A stretch of DNA of 64,000 nucleotides from NCBI RefSeq assembly GCF_020025155.1, contig NZ_CP073751.1, forward strand, positions 2,108,001 to 2,172,000, written 5' to 3'. The translations under genes were made by a program, and so were the position numbers. This DNA is from Halopseudomonas nanhaiensis. GTDB taxonomy: Bacteria; Pseudomonadota; Gammaproteobacteria; Pseudomonadales; Pseudomonadaceae. Below the pieces are notes generated by a model, which was not told where the DNA came from, did not search any database, and saw only the letters and a program-made list of their open reading frames with translations. Below are positions 48,279 to 57,867 of the stretch, piece after piece. Position 1 is the stretch's first letter. Each line of letters begins with the position of its first letter.

Positions 48279-49732
48279 AGGGTTACACCAATTAGCTCAC
48301 GCAACTTGCGCAGATCAAGATACCCCTCTATCAAGTCGGCAAGGCGATCAATGTCGCGGGCGCGCAGGGCTGCGTAATCGTGCTGCTCAACCTGCTTCAG
48401 TCCGGCCCATGTCAGCAGCGCGGTGCTTGCCTCGGCCCCTTCGAACAGTCCATGCAGATAGGTGCCGGCGATCTGGCCGTCGCTGCTCAGAACACCATCC
48501 GGCGTCCCGTCATCGAGTCGCAGCAGTGGGTGACCGAGCGCCGGGCCGGCGCTGACCCCGGCATGGATCTCGTAACCGCGCACCGCAGCGCCATGCAGTG
48601 CCAGCCGTCCCGAGACGTTGGCCAGTCGCTTCTCCGGTTGCAATGTGGTCGAAAAATCCAGCAGGCCGAACCCGGCGGAATCCCCCGGCGGCCCCTCGAG
48701 CCCCAGCGGATCGCAGACGCGACGGCCAAGCATCTGCAGTCCGCCACAGATGCCCAGCAGGCGGCCGCCGTAGCGAAGATGCCGAGCTATGGCCTGCTCC
48801 CAGCCCTCCCGGCGCAGGAACGCGAGATCCGACCGCACGCTCTTGGATCCGGGCAGAATGATCAGGTCCGAGGGTGGGATCGGCTCGCCCGAACGAACGA
48901 GCGTCAGGTCCACCTGTGGATGCAGGCGCAGCGGATCGAAATCGGTGTGGTTGCTGATGCGCGGCAGCACCGGCACCACGACCTTTAGCGCAACTGCAGG
49001 TTTGCATGGCTGGCTGGCATTGACCGCATCTTCTGCTTCGAGATGAAGGTCGTGAAGATAGGGCAAGACGCCGAGCACCGGTATACCGGTCCGCGCCTCG
49101 AGCCAGTCGATGCCCGGTTGCAGCAGGCTGACATCGCCGCGAAAGCGGTTGATCACGAACCCACGGACCCGGGCGCGCTCGCTCGCCGACAGCAGCTCCA
49201 GCGTGCCGACCAGATGGGCGAATACCCCGCCCTTGTCGATATCGGCGATCAGCAACACCGGACAGTCCACCGCTTCAGCAAAGCCCATGTTGGCGATATC
49301 GCCCTCACGAAGGTTGATCTCTGCCGGTGACCCTGCGCCCTCTACCATGACCACCTGATAGCGCTGGCGAAGACGTTCGTGGGAGGCCAACACTGCCCGC
49401 ATCGCTTCCGGCTTGTAGGCATGATAGGCACGCGCGTCCATGCAGCCGACCGCGTGCCCGTGGATGATCACCTGCGCGCCGGTGTCCGTATTGGGCTTGA
49501 GCAGCACCGGGTTCATGTCGGTATGCGGCGCGACGCCAGCGGCCTCGGCCTGGACCGCCTGAGCGCGGCCGATCTCACCGCCGTCGACCGTGACGGCCGA
49601 ATTGAGCGCCATGTTCTGCGGCTTGAACGGCGCCACGCTGACCCCCTGGCGCACCAGCCAGCGACACAGCGCGGTAACCAGCGTGCTCTTGCCGGCATCC
49701 GACGTCGTGCCCTGGACCATGATGGTCGACAT
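48275..49732 (-). CDS. cobQ: Cobyric acid synthase (glutamine-hydrolysing)
   Basis: A 485-residue amidotransferase adding four amide groups to adenosylcobyrinic acid a,c-diamide. The N-terminal ATPase part has GTTSDAGKS and [11 protein letters not shown]. The C-terminal glutaminase domain has the nucleophile Cys in [13 protein letters not shown] 49732 is used because it follows the cobD stop by one base and gives [12 protein letters not shown]; a longer frame is open 25 codons upstream. Confidence 0.95.
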   Translation of the reverse strand: MSTIMVQGTTSDAGKSTLVTALCRWLVRQGVSVAPFKPQNMALNSAVTVDGGEIGRAQAVQAEAAGVAPHTDMNPVLLKPNTDTGAQVIIHGHAVGCMDARAYHAYKPEAMRAVLASHERLRQRYQVVMVEGAGSPAEINLREGDIANMGFAEAVDCPVLLIADIDKGGVFAHLVGTLELLSASERARVRGFVINRFRGDVSLLQPGIDWLEARTGIPVLGVLPYLHDLHLEAEDAVNASQPCKPAVALKVVVPVLPRISNHTDFDPLRLHPQVDLTLVRSGEPIPPSDLIILPGSKSVRSDLAFLRREGWEQAIARHLRYGGRLLGICGGLQMLGRRVCDPLGLEGPPGDSAGFGLLDFSTTLQPEKRLANVSGRLALHGAAVRGYEIHAGVSAGPALGHPLLRLDDGTPDGVLSSDGQIAGTYLHGLFEGAEASTALLTWAGLKQVEQHDYAALRARDIDRLADLIEGYLDLRKLRELIGVTL

Positions 49733-49733
49733 G

Positions 49734-50726
49734 TCAGCTGACCTCCGCAAACGCTTGCAACGCCGTGTCCAGGCGACGCCAACCGGACTCATCGCCGGGT
49801 AAGCCAATGCGTACTGCCGCGCGCTCCGGGAACAGACGAATGAGCACGCCCTGTCGAGCGAGGCAGTCCTGCAGCGCGCGCGCGTCGGGATGTTCGATCC
49901 ACTGGAACAACGCGCAGCCTCCTGCAGGTTTCAGGCCCCGAGCGCACAGCAGCGCCGCCAGGCGCTCCCCGTCTGCCAAGAGCCGACTTCTCCACCTGTC
50001 CTGTGTCGAGCGGTCCGCCAGCGCACGCTGGCCGACATGGCGAGTGGGTCCGCTGACGGTCCACGGGCCGAGCGTCTCTGCCAGCTGCAGCAGGACCGAC
50101 TCGCCGGCCAGTACAAAACCCAACCGCGCCCCGCCGAGGCCGAAGAACTTGCCGAGCGAACGCAGGACGATCAGGCCTTGCAGGTGCGAGTAGCTCGCCA
50201 GACTGTGTTCAGGCGTTGTATCAACAAAGGCTTCGTCGACGATCAGACAGCCATCGCGCCGGGCCAGCGCTGCATGCCAGTGGAGCAGCTGTTCGACCGT
50301 GAACAACCGCCCGGTCGGGTTGTTGGGATTGACCAGCGCAAGCACGTCGAGCTGCTCCAGACGAGTATCCACGTCCGCTTCGGAAGCAAGCGATATTGGC
50401 GCAAAGCCCGCCATCTCCCAGGCGCGCCGGTGTTCGGCGTAGCAGGGCTCGACGATACCCACACGACAACCCCGGAACAGGCCCGGCAAAGACTGGATGG
50501 CAGCCTGGGAACCGGCTACCGGCAGCAGGAAGCGCGCGCCGTAATAGGCACAGGCAGCCTCTTCCAGTCCGTCCCCCTCCTCGGGCAGCCGGTGCCACAT
50601 ATCCGGCGGAACCGATGCAAGCGGCCAGGCGTAGGGCGCCAGGCCGGTAGAGAGATCGAGCCAGTCCCCAGTAGGAATACCGTACTCCAGCGCGGCCCGT
50701 CGCAACCGCCCGCCATGCTCAAGCAT
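49734..50726 (-). CDS. cobD: Threonine-phosphate decarboxylase
   Basis: A 330-residue PLP enzyme producing (R)-1-amino-2-propanol phosphate, the linker of the nucleotide loop. The PLP Lys lies in [16 protein letters not shown], and NPNNPTGR is a fold-type I motif. Called CobC in the aerobic (P. denitrificans) scheme; the symbol cobD follows Salmonella. It overlaps cbiB by eight bases. Some Pseudomonas genomes order these genes the same way. Confidence 0.92.
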   Translation of the reverse strand: MLEHGGRLRRAALEYGIPTGDWLDLSTGLAPYAWPLASVPPDMWHRLPEEGDGLEEAACAYYGARFLLPVAGSQAAIQSLPGLFRGCRVGIVEPCYAEHRRAWEMAGFAPISLASEADVDTRLEQLDVLALVNPNNPTGRLFTVEQLLHWHAALARRDGCLIVDEAFVDTTPEHSLASYSHLQGLIVLRSLGKFFGLGGARLGFVLAGESVLLQLAETLGPWTVSGPTRHVGQRALADRSTQDRWRSRLLADGERLAALLCARGLKPAGGCALFQWIEHPDARALQDCLARQGVLIRLFPERAAVRIGLPGDESGWRRLDTALQAFAEVS

Positions 50727-51624
50727 GGCTCAGCCCCCAGATAATGAATGCGACTACCACCCAGAGCATCACGCTGCGGCGCACCAGACGCAGGGCATGC
50801 AGGATGTCGACCTCGGCCGGTTCCGGGCCGGCGCCAAGCAGCGGACGATGGTGGACCGCGCCGTCGTACGTGGCAGCGCCCCCCAGACTCACGCCCAGCG
50901 CCCCGGCGCCGGAAGCCATTACCGGCCCGGCGTTGGGGCTGTCCCAAAGCGGCGCCTGTTGGGCCCAGCAGGTCAGGGCGAGTCGCGTCTTGCCACACAG
51001 GGCATAGGTGAACGCGACCAGGCGTGCCGGAAGGTAGTTGAGCAGATCATCGATTTTCGCGGCAGCCCAGCCGAAATGCAGAAAGCGTTCGTTACGGTAG
51101 CCCCACATGGCGTCCAGCGTATTGGCCAGCCGATATAGCACCGCGCCCGGACCGCCGAAGATGGCGAACCAGAACAACGCCGCGAACACGGCATCGCTGC
51201 CGTTTTCCAGTACCGACTCGGTGGTCGCGCGGGCGACGCCGGCCTCATCAAGGGACTGAGTATTGCGGCTGACGATACGGCCCACCCGCTCGCGAGCGGC
51301 CTCCAGGTTGCCCGCACCCAGGGCGCGGACGATCGGCATGGCATGTTCCGAGAGGCTGCGCATTCCGATCGCCAGATACAGCAGCACCATCTCGACCAGC
51401 CAGCCGATACCGGGCAGATTGGACAGCAGCCAGGCCACAAAGGTAAGTGGGAGCACCGCCAGCGACCACCCCACTATTCCCCGCTTGCGCCGGGGGTGGC
51501 CGCGGTTGAAACGCAACTCGATAGCCGAGGCCAACCAGCCGAAGCCGACCAGCGGATGCCAGCGACGCGGCTCACCGAACAGTTGATCCAGCAGGATAGC
51601 GCCGAGCATCAGGGGGGCCATCAA
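50719..51624 (-). CDS. cbiB: Adenosylcobinamide-phosphate synthase, membrane protein
   Basis: A 301-residue membrane enzyme attaching the aminopropanol (or phosphate form) to adenosylcobyric acid. Motifs: [18 protein letters not shown] near the N-terminus, [28 protein letters not shown]-type block with Asp, and [11 protein letters not shown]. Several membrane helices. Named CobD in P. denitrificans nomenclature, so the cobD/cbiB symbols are easily confused. Overlaps cobD by eight bases and the btuF-like gene by four. Confidence 0.93.
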   Translation of the reverse strand: MMAPLMLGAILLDQLFGEPRRWHPLVGFGWLASAIELRFNRGHPRRKRGIVGWSLAVLPLTFVAWLLSNLPGIGWLVEMVLLYLAIGMRSLSEHAMPIVRALGAGNLEAARERVGRIVSRNTQSLDEAGVARATTESVLENGSDAVFAALFWFAIFGGPGAVLYRLANTLDAMWGYRNERFLHFGWAAAKIDDLLNYLPARLVAFTYALCGKTRLALTCWAQQAPLWDSPNAGPVMASGAGALGVSLGGAATYDGAVHHRPLLGAGPEPAEVDILHALRLVRRSVMLWVVVAFIIWGLSHA

Positions 51625-52418
51625 CTCATCCTCTGAGCAGCTTCACGGACCCGCAGCTGCAGCTGATCGAGGCCCAGCGTCAACGCCGATATGCCCGGCT
51701 GGAGGATGTCCGGCGATTTGATCTCATGGACCTGGCCATGCTGGATCGCGGGAATCGATTGCCAGCCCTCGCGCTCGCTCAGTTGTTCGGGACGAAACCG
51801 CTTGCCGCACCACGAACCGATAATCAAATCCGGGGCACGACGTACCACCTCCTGCGGATCGTTGATGTATCGCTGTCTTGCTCGGGGGTGATGGCTCAGC
51901 TCCGCAAAGCAGTCTTCGCCACCGGCGATATCGATCAACTCGCTGACCCAACGAATGCCGGAGATGAGCGGGTCGTTCCATTCCTCGAAGTAGACGCGGG
52001 GCTTGGCCGACAAGGTGGCCGCCTGCTGACGGGCCAGGTCGAGCCGAGCGCTCAGGGTCTCTACCAGATCGGCCGCGCGCGCGGTGCAGCCAACCAGCGC
52101 GCCGAGGGTTTCGATCATCCGCAGGATGCCGGCTATATCGCGCTGATTGAACAGATGAACTTCAAGCCCTTCCCGGGCCAGTTCGGCGGCTATGCCCGCC
52201 TGGAGGTCACAGTAACCTAGCACCAGGTCCGGCTTGAGCTCCAGGATCTTCTCCGTTTTCGCGCTGGTAAAGGCGGACACCTTCGGCTTTTCCCGGCGGG
52301 CTTGAGGCGGGTGCACGGTGAAGCCGGAAATGCCGGCTATGCGCCGGTCTTCGCCCAGACGATAGAGCACTTCACAGGTTTCGGTAGACAGGCAGACGAT
52401 ACGCTGCGGTCCCTTCAT
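51621..52418 (-). CDS. BtuF-like cobalamin-binding protein without signal peptide
   Basis: A 265-residue protein with the periplasmic-binding-protein fold of the BtuF/helical-backbone group ([16 protein letters not shown]-like [26 protein letters not shown]). The ATG at 52418 overlaps the bluB stop as ATGA and the protein starts [13 protein letters not shown] with no signal peptide. A longer frame is open upstream but yields no signal peptide either. The family normally delivers cobalamin in the periplasm to BtuCD, but there is no btuC or btuD here, so role and location are unclear. Confidence 0.82.
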   Translation of the reverse strand: MKGPQRIVCLSTETCEVLYRLGEDRRIAGISGFTVHPPQARREKPKVSAFTSAKTEKILELKPDLVLGYCDLQAGIAAELAREGLEVHLFNQRDIAGILRMIETLGALVGCTARAADLVETLSARLDLARQQAATLSAKPRVYFEEWNDPLISGIRWVSELIDIAGGEDCFAELSHHPRARQRYINDPQEVVRRAPDLIIGSWCGKRFRPEQLSEREGWQSIPAIQHGQVHEIKSPDILQPGISALTLGLDQLQLRVREAAQRMS

Positions 52419-53062
52419 TGCTGCCCCCAACTGTCTGTAAACACCAGTTCTTCCAAAGGACGGGGTTGGGCCCAGCCCTCCTGCTCCAGCATGGGCCGCG
52501 TGTAGAACTCGGCCACCGGTCCGAGACACAGCACGGCAACCGGCCTGGCGTCGGATGGCATGTTCAGCAGCTCTGCGAGCGCAGCAGGGTCGAACAACGA
52601 CACCCAGCCCATCCCCAGACCTTCGGCACGTGCAGCCAGCCACATGTTCTGGATCGCGCAGGAAAGTGAAGCCAGATCCATTTCCGGCAGCGTGCGGCGA
52701 CCGAATACATGCTTGTCACGCCCGTCCGGAAGCGCGGCGATCAACAACTCTGCGCAGTCGAGGATGCCTTCTACCTTGAGTTGCATGAAGTCATCGCCCC
52801 GTTCACCCAGCGCCTCGGCGGTCAGCCGACGCTCGGCCTCGACCAGCGCATGAATCATGCGGCGACGCTCGAGTTGGGAAATGCGAAGAAACCGCCAGGG
52901 CTGCATCAAACCGACGCTCGGCGCATGGTGGGCAGCCTGAAGCAGTCGGGCCAGCACCTCGGGCGCCACCTCGCCGCCGCAGAAATGGCGCATATCACGC
53001 CGCTCCCGGATGGCACGGTAAACAGCCGCACGTTCGGCGTCGGAAAAGGCCTGGTTACTCAT
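52415..53062 (-). CDS. bluB: 5,6-dimethylbenzimidazole synthase
   Basis: A 215-residue flavin-destructase that fragments reduced FMN with oxygen to give the lower ligand of cobalamin. Motifs of the nitroreductase-like fold: VYRAIRERRDMRHF, HHAPSVGLMQPWRF and WLAARAEGLGMGWVSLF. ATG 53062 gives a normal N-terminus (MSNQAFSDAERAAVY) and overlaps the cobB stop by ATGA; 39 extra open codons upstream are not used. It supplies the substrate of cobT. Confidence 0.93.
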   Translation of the reverse strand: MSNQAFSDAERAAVYRAIRERRDMRHFCGGEVAPEVLARLLQAAHHAPSVGLMQPWRFLRISQLERRRMIHALVEAERRLTAEALGERGDDFMQLKVEGILDCAELLIAALPDGRDKHVFGRRTLPEMDLASLSCAIQNMWLAARAEGLGMGWVSLFDPAALAELLNMPSDARPVAVLCLGPVAEFYTRPMLEQEGWAQPRPLEELVFTDSWGQQ

Positions 53063-54351
53063 GGCTTGAACAGCGCCGCCACCGCAGCCGGGTTGCCGGG
53101 GAAATATAGATGAATGTAGGAAGCCGTCAGGCGACCGATGCGATACACCGCTTCGGCCGTGCGCTTGTAGTTCGGACATTCGCCACGCGCCAGGAAAGGG
53201 AGCTCGCAGTGCATGGACGAATGATGGAAGGTGTGCCCGCGCAGCCGGCCTTCTGGCAGATCGACTTCCTGCAGCGCCAGCGCGGCCAGACGTTTTTGCA
53301 TCGTTACCTGGCCCGGCACCAGCCCGACCAGTTCCGCGGTCCTGCCCTCTGCATCCGTCAGCGTCTCAGACAGATAGAGCATGCCGCCGCACTCGGCAAG
53401 GATCGGCTTGCCCGCGCGTTGGTGCTGACGGATCGATCCCAGCATCGATGCATTCGCCGACAGCGCTTCCAGATGCAGCTCGGGATAGCCACCTGGCAGA
53501 TAGAGGCTATCAACCTCGGGCATCGCCACGTCCGTCAGGGGAGAGAAAAACGTGAGCTCGGCGCCCAGGGACTGAAGCACATCCAGGTTGGCCTGGTAGA
53601 GAAACGCGAATGCCGCGTCGCGTGCCACCCCAATGCGCACGCCCTCCAGCACCCGCGCCTCGGGTGCGCGCGGCTCGCCAGAAAAGCTTACCGCTGCCGG
53701 CAGCGTCGCACCGGCACTCGCCAGCAAGGCGTCAGCTGCTGCATCCAGACGGGCATCGAGATCGGCCAGTTCATCGGCTTGCACCAGGCCAAGATGCCGG
53801 CTGGGCAGTGTGACGTCTTCGCTGCGCGGGAGTGCGCCGTACCAGTGCATACCCGCCGGGAGGCTGTCGCGCAGGATCTCGCCGTGACGCGCGCTGCCCA
53901 CCTTGTTGCCCAGCACGCCGGAGAACGGCAGGTCTGGCTGGAAATGCGCCAGCCCATGAGCCATCGCACCAAAGGTCTGCGCCATGCCCGACCCGTCGAT
54001 AACGCCCATCACCGGCACGCCGAACCGCCGAGCGAGATCCGCCGCCGACGGGTTGCCGTCGAACAGACCCATCACGCCTTCGATCAGAATCAGATCGGCC
54101 TCGCCCGCGGCTTCCCAGAGCATGCGCCGGCTTTCCTGCTCGCCAATCATCCACAGGTCAAGCTGATAGACCGGTTGGCCGCTGGCGCGCCTGAGGATCA
54201 TCGGATCGAGAAAGTCCGGGCCACACTTGAAGACCCGCACGCGACGCCCTTCGCGGGCATGCAGTCGGGCCAGCGCAGCGGTAACCGTGGTCTTGCCCTG
54301 CCCTGAAGCCGGTGCCGCGACAAGCAGCGCCGGGCATGTGCGATCGGTCAA
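53059..54351 (-). CDS. cobB: Cobyrinic acid a,c-diamide synthase
   Basis: A 430-residue ATP-dependent amidotransferase adding amides at positions a and c of (hydrogeno)byrinic/cobyrinic acid. The N-terminal ATPase has APASGQGKTTV, GPDFLDPMIL and EGVMGLFDG. The glutaminase part has the active Cys in AECGGMLYLSETL and the ending HTFHHSSM. Overlaps cobO and bluB by four bases. Confidence 0.94.
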   Translation of the reverse strand: MTDRTCPALLVAAPASGQGKTTVTAALARLHAREGRRVRVFKCGPDFLDPMILRRASGQPVYQLDLWMIGEQESRRMLWEAAGEADLILIEGVMGLFDGNPSAADLARRFGVPVMGVIDGSGMAQTFGAMAHGLAHFQPDLPFSGVLGNKVGSARHGEILRDSLPAGMHWYGALPRSEDVTLPSRHLGLVQADELADLDARLDAAADALLASAGATLPAAVSFSGEPRAPEARVLEGVRIGVARDAAFAFLYQANLDVLQSLGAELTFFSPLTDVAMPEVDSLYLPGGYPELHLEALSANASMLGSIRQHQRAGKPILAECGGMLYLSETLTDAEGRTAELVGLVPGQVTMQKRLAALALQEVDLPEGRLRGHTFHHSSMHCELPFLARGECPNYKRTAEAVYRIGRLTASYIHLYFPGNPAAVAALFKP

Positions 54352-54956
54352 AACTCCACTCCCTTCTGAGCCTTGATGCCCGCCTTGAAGGCGTGCTTGA
54401 CCACGCCCATCTCGGTCACCGTGTCAGCGGCTTCGATCAACTCGGGCGGGGCGCCGCGTCCGGTCACCACCACGTGCTGATGCATCGGCCTAGAGCCGAT
54501 GTCCTTCACCACCTGCTCAACCTCGAGATAACGGTACTTCAGCGCAATGTTCAGCTCATCCAGCACCACCAGGGCGATGTCCGGATCGCTCATCAGCTCC
54601 ACGGCCACAGCCCATGCAGCCTGAGCCTTGGCCATGTCGTCCTTGCGGTCCTGGGTTTCCCAGGTAAAGCCGGCGCCCATCACGTGATAGCGGACTTCGT
54701 CAGGGAAAAGACGGAAAAACGTCTCCTCGCCGGTGCTCCGCGCACCCTTGATGAACTGGACGATACCCACCTTGTAACCATGGCCGAGCGAGCGAGCGGC
54801 CATACCGAAAGCAGAACTGCTCTTGCCCTTGCCGTTGCCCGTCAGCACCAGCAACAGACCGTGCTCGTCCTGCGCCTGGGCAATCTTCTCGTCCATCACC
54901 GCCTTCTTGCGCTGCATTCGCAGGCGGTGACGTTCATCCCGCTCGGCGTCGCTCAC
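54348..54956 (-). CDS. cobO: Cob(I)yrinic acid a,c-diamide adenosyltransferase (CobA/CobO family)
   Basis: A 202-residue enzyme transferring adenosyl from ATP to the cobalt. The P-loop is TGNGKGKSS at about residues 39-47, with VGIVQFIKGA, LVVLDELNIAL and VVVTGRGAPPELIEAAD following. Corresponds to BtuR/CobO. Overlaps cobB by four bases and the BtuM-like gene by four. Confidence 0.95.
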   Translation of the reverse strand: MSDAERDERHRLRMQRKKAVMDEKIAQAQDEHGLLLVLTGNGKGKSSSAFGMAARSLGHGYKVGIVQFIKGARSTGEETFFRLFPDEVRYHVMGAGFTWETQDRKDDMAKAQAAWAVAVELMSDPDIALVVLDELNIALKYRYLEVEQVVKDIGSRPMHQHVVVTGRGAPPELIEAADTVTEMGVVKHAFKAGIKAQKGVEF

Positions 54957-55528
54957 ACGCGGTGATCCTGCCCGCCACGAAGCGGCGCGGCAGCGTAGAA
55001 TGCGGCGTACAACAGCGCAGCGATAGCGACGTAAAACGCCATGGTCGACAGGTACTGCGGGTAGTAGACGGCGATGCGTTCAAGCATGCCGACGAAGGTC
55101 GGCTCGGCGTACCGGCCCGAGAAGAAGTAGAACCCGCCGCTGGAGAACAGCTGACACACCAGCGCGCTGCCTGCCATGACAGCTGCCAACGTCGACAGGC
55201 TGCGGACGCTATCCTGATGCCAGCGGGCGTAGAGGCGACCGCCGAACCAGAGGGCACCGTAGGCCGGAACCAGCATCCAGTAGGCAACGGTCATGCAATG
55301 GTGGCCGGCATTGGTCCAGCCGACGCTCATCACATCCATGAAGGTTGCCTGCAGGAACAACGCAGGGAAAACCCAGCGCGGGCGCAGCAGCACGCCAGCG
55401 AGGAAGAACACCGCCCATGAGGCGCTCGGCAGGTCGACCAGATTGAAATGGCTGCCGCGTGTCATTGCCATCAGCAGGACCAGCGCAATGCCGACCGCAA
55501 TCTGGCTACGTTTTGAAAGTTCGAGCAT
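54953..55528 (-). CDS. btuM: Putative BtuM-type cobalamin transporter (solitary S component)
   Basis: A 191-residue integral membrane protein with about six hydrophobic segments, no signal peptide, and only two cysteines: C78 (WTNAGHHCMTVAYWML) and C125. Length, the start region TRGSHFNLVDLPSASWAVFFLAG and the position of C78 resemble BtuM of Thiobacillus denitrificans, in which Cys80 coordinates the cobalt of cobalamin. Placement between btuB and cobO in a riboswitch-controlled operon, with no BtuCD, fits an inner-membrane vitamin B12 uptake protein. Assignment is from memory of the family; a cobalt-uptake protein is the main alternative. Confidence 0.62.
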   Translation of the reverse strand: MLELSKRSQIAVGIALVLLMAMTRGSHFNLVDLPSASWAVFFLAGVLLRPRWVFPALFLQATFMDVMSVGWTNAGHHCMTVAYWMLVPAYGALWFGGRLYARWHQDSVRSLSTLAAVMAGSALVCQLFSSGGFYFFSGRYAEPTFVGMLERIAVYYPQYLSTMAFYVAIAALLYAAFYAAAPLRGGQDHRV

Positions 55529-55566
55529 GTGTTTCCCCTTTTTTGCTGTCGTTATAAGTCAACTGT

Positions 55567-57387
55567 TCAGATCGGTTGGTAGCGCAAGGTGAGATAGCCT
55601 GCCCGCCCCGGCTGCTGATAGGTGCGAGCGGTTTCGTAATCATTGTCGAACAGGTTGGTGACGCTGACCTGAACGCGCCAGGCATGGCTGAACCAGTACT
55701 GCGCGCGCAGATCGACTGTATTGTAGCCAGACAATTCGTTGGTGTTCGCTGCATTGTCCCAACGACGGCCTTCCGTATGCAGGCTGGCTCCGACGCCGAT
55801 CGAGCCGAAGCGGCGGTCTACGTCCAGATTGAACAACTGCTCGGCGCGGCGCGCCAGGAGATCACCCTGATTCGCGCGGTTGGACCGATTGGCCGGGTCC
55901 TGCAAGGTGAGATTGCCGCGCCAGTCCCAACCCTGCCACTGGCTGCCTACATCAAACTCGATGCCACGGATCACCGCACGATCGATGTTGTAGGCGCGGA
56001 GCCCGTCGCCCTGGTTGAAGTAGGCAATCAGGTCTTCGATCTCGTTGCGAAACACCGCGACGGACCAGTCTCCCCAACCATGATTCCCGTTCAGGCCCAC
56101 CTCGACGTTGCGAGAGGTCTCGTCAGTGATACCGGGGTTGCCGTTGATGGGATGGTAGAGTTGGTTGAAGGTGGGCGCCTTGTAGGCGGTGCCATAGCTG
56201 GCGGTCGCCTGAATGGCGCGGTTGACGGCAAACCCATAGCCGATACTGCCGGTATTGTGGCGGCCATGCTCCTGGTTGTCGTCGCTGCGTACGCCTAGTT
56301 GCCAGCTATGGCGGCCGAAGTCGGCGAGGTATTGGGCATACACGCCGTGGTTGTCCCGGCTGTCTTCACGGAAGTCCGTGGTGCCGTTGACCGAATCCTC
56401 GAGATAATCGTAGCCGAGGGTCAGCAACTGATCCGTGCCGACCTGCAGGTCGTTCTGCCAACCGAAGCTGTCGCGACGGGTATCGATGCGTGTGTTGAAC
56501 ACACTGCCATTGAAGGTATCGAGCTTGTCCTCGCTGCGCCCTGCCTGCAACGTGACCTGCCAGGGCTCGAGCGGAGCAAAGGCTGCTCGCGCTCCATAGG
56601 TCTTGAGCACGTTATCGGCATTGGCGAGGCGGCCGGAATCGAAGTCGTTGTGCGAGCGCACTTCGGTAAGATAGCCATCCAGCGCCAGACCGCTGTCGAA
56701 GCGATAGCCGCCGTTGAGGCTGGCCGACAATTCGCGATACCCGTCATGGTCCGGCTCCGGTGCAGGTGAGCCCGGCCGCGCATCAATGCCACGCGTATCC
56801 AGGCTGCTGACGCCAAGGTTGTACCAGGCGCTGCCCTGTCCGCCCGACACACCCGCACTGCCGGCGTGATGGTTGTGGCTGCCGGCGGTGATCGATGCAT
56901 AGGGCGTGACGCCGTCCTGTTCACCGCGTCGGGTGAATATCTGGATGACGCCACCGATCGCTTCCGAACCGTACAGACTGGAGCGCGGCCCTCGCACAAC
57001 TTCGATGCGTTCGATCAGCTCGACCGGCAGGTTCTGCCAGGCCGCATCACCGGTTGTGGCCGATCCCGTGCGCACGCCGTCGATCAGTACCAGTACGTGG
57101 TTGCTGTTGCTGCCTCGAATGCTGACCGTCGTATTCTTGCCCGCGCCGCCCGTGTTTGTCAGGCTGAGTCCGGGTACCCGGCGCAGAAGATCCGGCACAT
57201 TGTTGGCCTGCAGACGCTCGATTTCGTAACGGCCGATCACACTGGTCGCGGCGATACCGGGGGTGGTGCTCTGAGTGGTTCGGGTGGCCGTGACCACCTG
57301 ATCGTCGAGGCGATAGGGGTTTGCTACGGATGACGTGGAAATAGCGAAGATGGCCGCGGCGACCGAGGCGGAAAGAAGAGTATTCAT
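55567..57387 (-). CDS. btuB: TonB-dependent vitamin B12 receptor
   Basis: A 606-residue outer-membrane receptor. Signal peptide at the start (MNTLLSASVAAAIFAIS, cut near SVAN), TonB box DDQVVTATR at about residues 27-36, plug domain with NVPDLLRRVPGLSL, SIRGSNSNHVLVLIDG and IEVVRGPRSSLYGSEAIGG, then a 22-strand-type barrel. The final residue is Ile in LTLRYQPI, where Phe is commoner in outer-membrane barrels. First gene of the operon, 39 bases before the BtuM-like gene; translation and probably the whole operon are under the cobalamin riboswitch. Confidence 0.93.
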   Translation of the reverse strand: MNTLLSASVAAAIFAISTSSVANPYRLDDQVVTATRTTQSTTPGIAATSVIGRYEIERLQANNVPDLLRRVPGLSLTNTGGAGKNTTVSIRGSNSNHVLVLIDGVRTGSATTGDAAWQNLPVELIERIEVVRGPRSSLYGSEAIGGVIQIFTRRGEQDGVTPYASITAGSHNHHAGSAGVSGGQGSAWYNLGVSSLDTRGIDARPGSPAPEPDHDGYRELSASLNGGYRFDSGLALDGYLTEVRSHNDFDSGRLANADNVLKTYGARAAFAPLEPWQVTLQAGRSEDKLDTFNGSVFNTRIDTRRDSFGWQNDLQVGTDQLLTLGYDYLEDSVNGTTDFREDSRDNHGVYAQYLADFGRHSWQLGVRSDDNQEHGRHNTGSIGYGFAVNRAIQATASYGTAYKAPTFNQLYHPINGNPGITDETSRNVEVGLNGNHGWGDWSVAVFRNEIEDLIAYFNQGDGLRAYNIDRAVIRGIEFDVGSQWQGWDWRGNLTLQDPANRSNRANQGDLLARRAEQLFNLDVDRRFGSIGVGASLHTEGRRWDNAANTNELSGYNTVDLRAQYWFSHAWRVQVSVTNLFDNDYETARTYQQPGRAGYLTLRYQPI

Positions 57388-57511
57388 TGGTGTCTGGCTG
57401 CTCCGTCGTGCCTACCCGCACGACCCTGCTGTTGGTAATGCAGGGGCGAACAACGCTGGCAGACGGCACGCGAGCCGCACACCCGCAGAAGCCCGCCGCT
57501 CTGCTGTGAAA
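57388..57511 (-). promoter_or_regulatory. btuB leader between riboswitch and start codon
   Basis: About 124 bases that likely contain the riboswitch expression platform. GC-rich inverted segments are present (CGGGCTTCTGCGGG region), but I could not settle whether it acts by termination or by hiding the ribosome-binding site. No gene was seen on either strand here. Confidence 0.4.
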
Positions 57512-57732
57512 GCGTCAGGCCGGTCTCCGGGCTCACAAGTGAATGATCCATCACATGGATCGTCGATTCGGCGATTGCACCTTCCCATGCCGAGGCACAG
57601 TGGTCTGAGCGATCGCTGCCGGCCAGATGGCTGGCGGCACTTGTATACCGTTGCGGGGGCAGCGCCGGGTTTGCTCATCGAGCGTACCGGCTTCCCAGTT
57701 TCACCCACCGAATCATTGGCGGGCACCTGAAG
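57512..57732 (-). promoter_or_regulatory. Cobalamin (AdoCbl) riboswitch
   Basis: On the minus strand, in order: GGTGCC ... GTGGGTGAAACTGGGAAGCC, then GCTGCCCCCGCAACGGTA, CACTGTGCC, GGGAAGG, and the B12 box GAGCCCGGAGACCGGCC (box centre 57518-57533). These are the defining conserved elements of the cobalamin aptamer. It ends about 125 bases before the btuB ATG, leaving room for an expression platform. High cobalamin should shut off btuB and the downstream genes. Confidence 0.95.
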
Positions 57733-57867
57733 CAGGCGCAAGGTTAGAAGTTTTGTAACAAGGCGTCAACGGAGATTGCGGTTCGGCGGTGCATTGCGGA
57801 TAGCGGATTTGCCACAACGCCTGCCAGTCGTCACCATGAAACGGGACAGTCTGTCAGGAGTCGCGTC

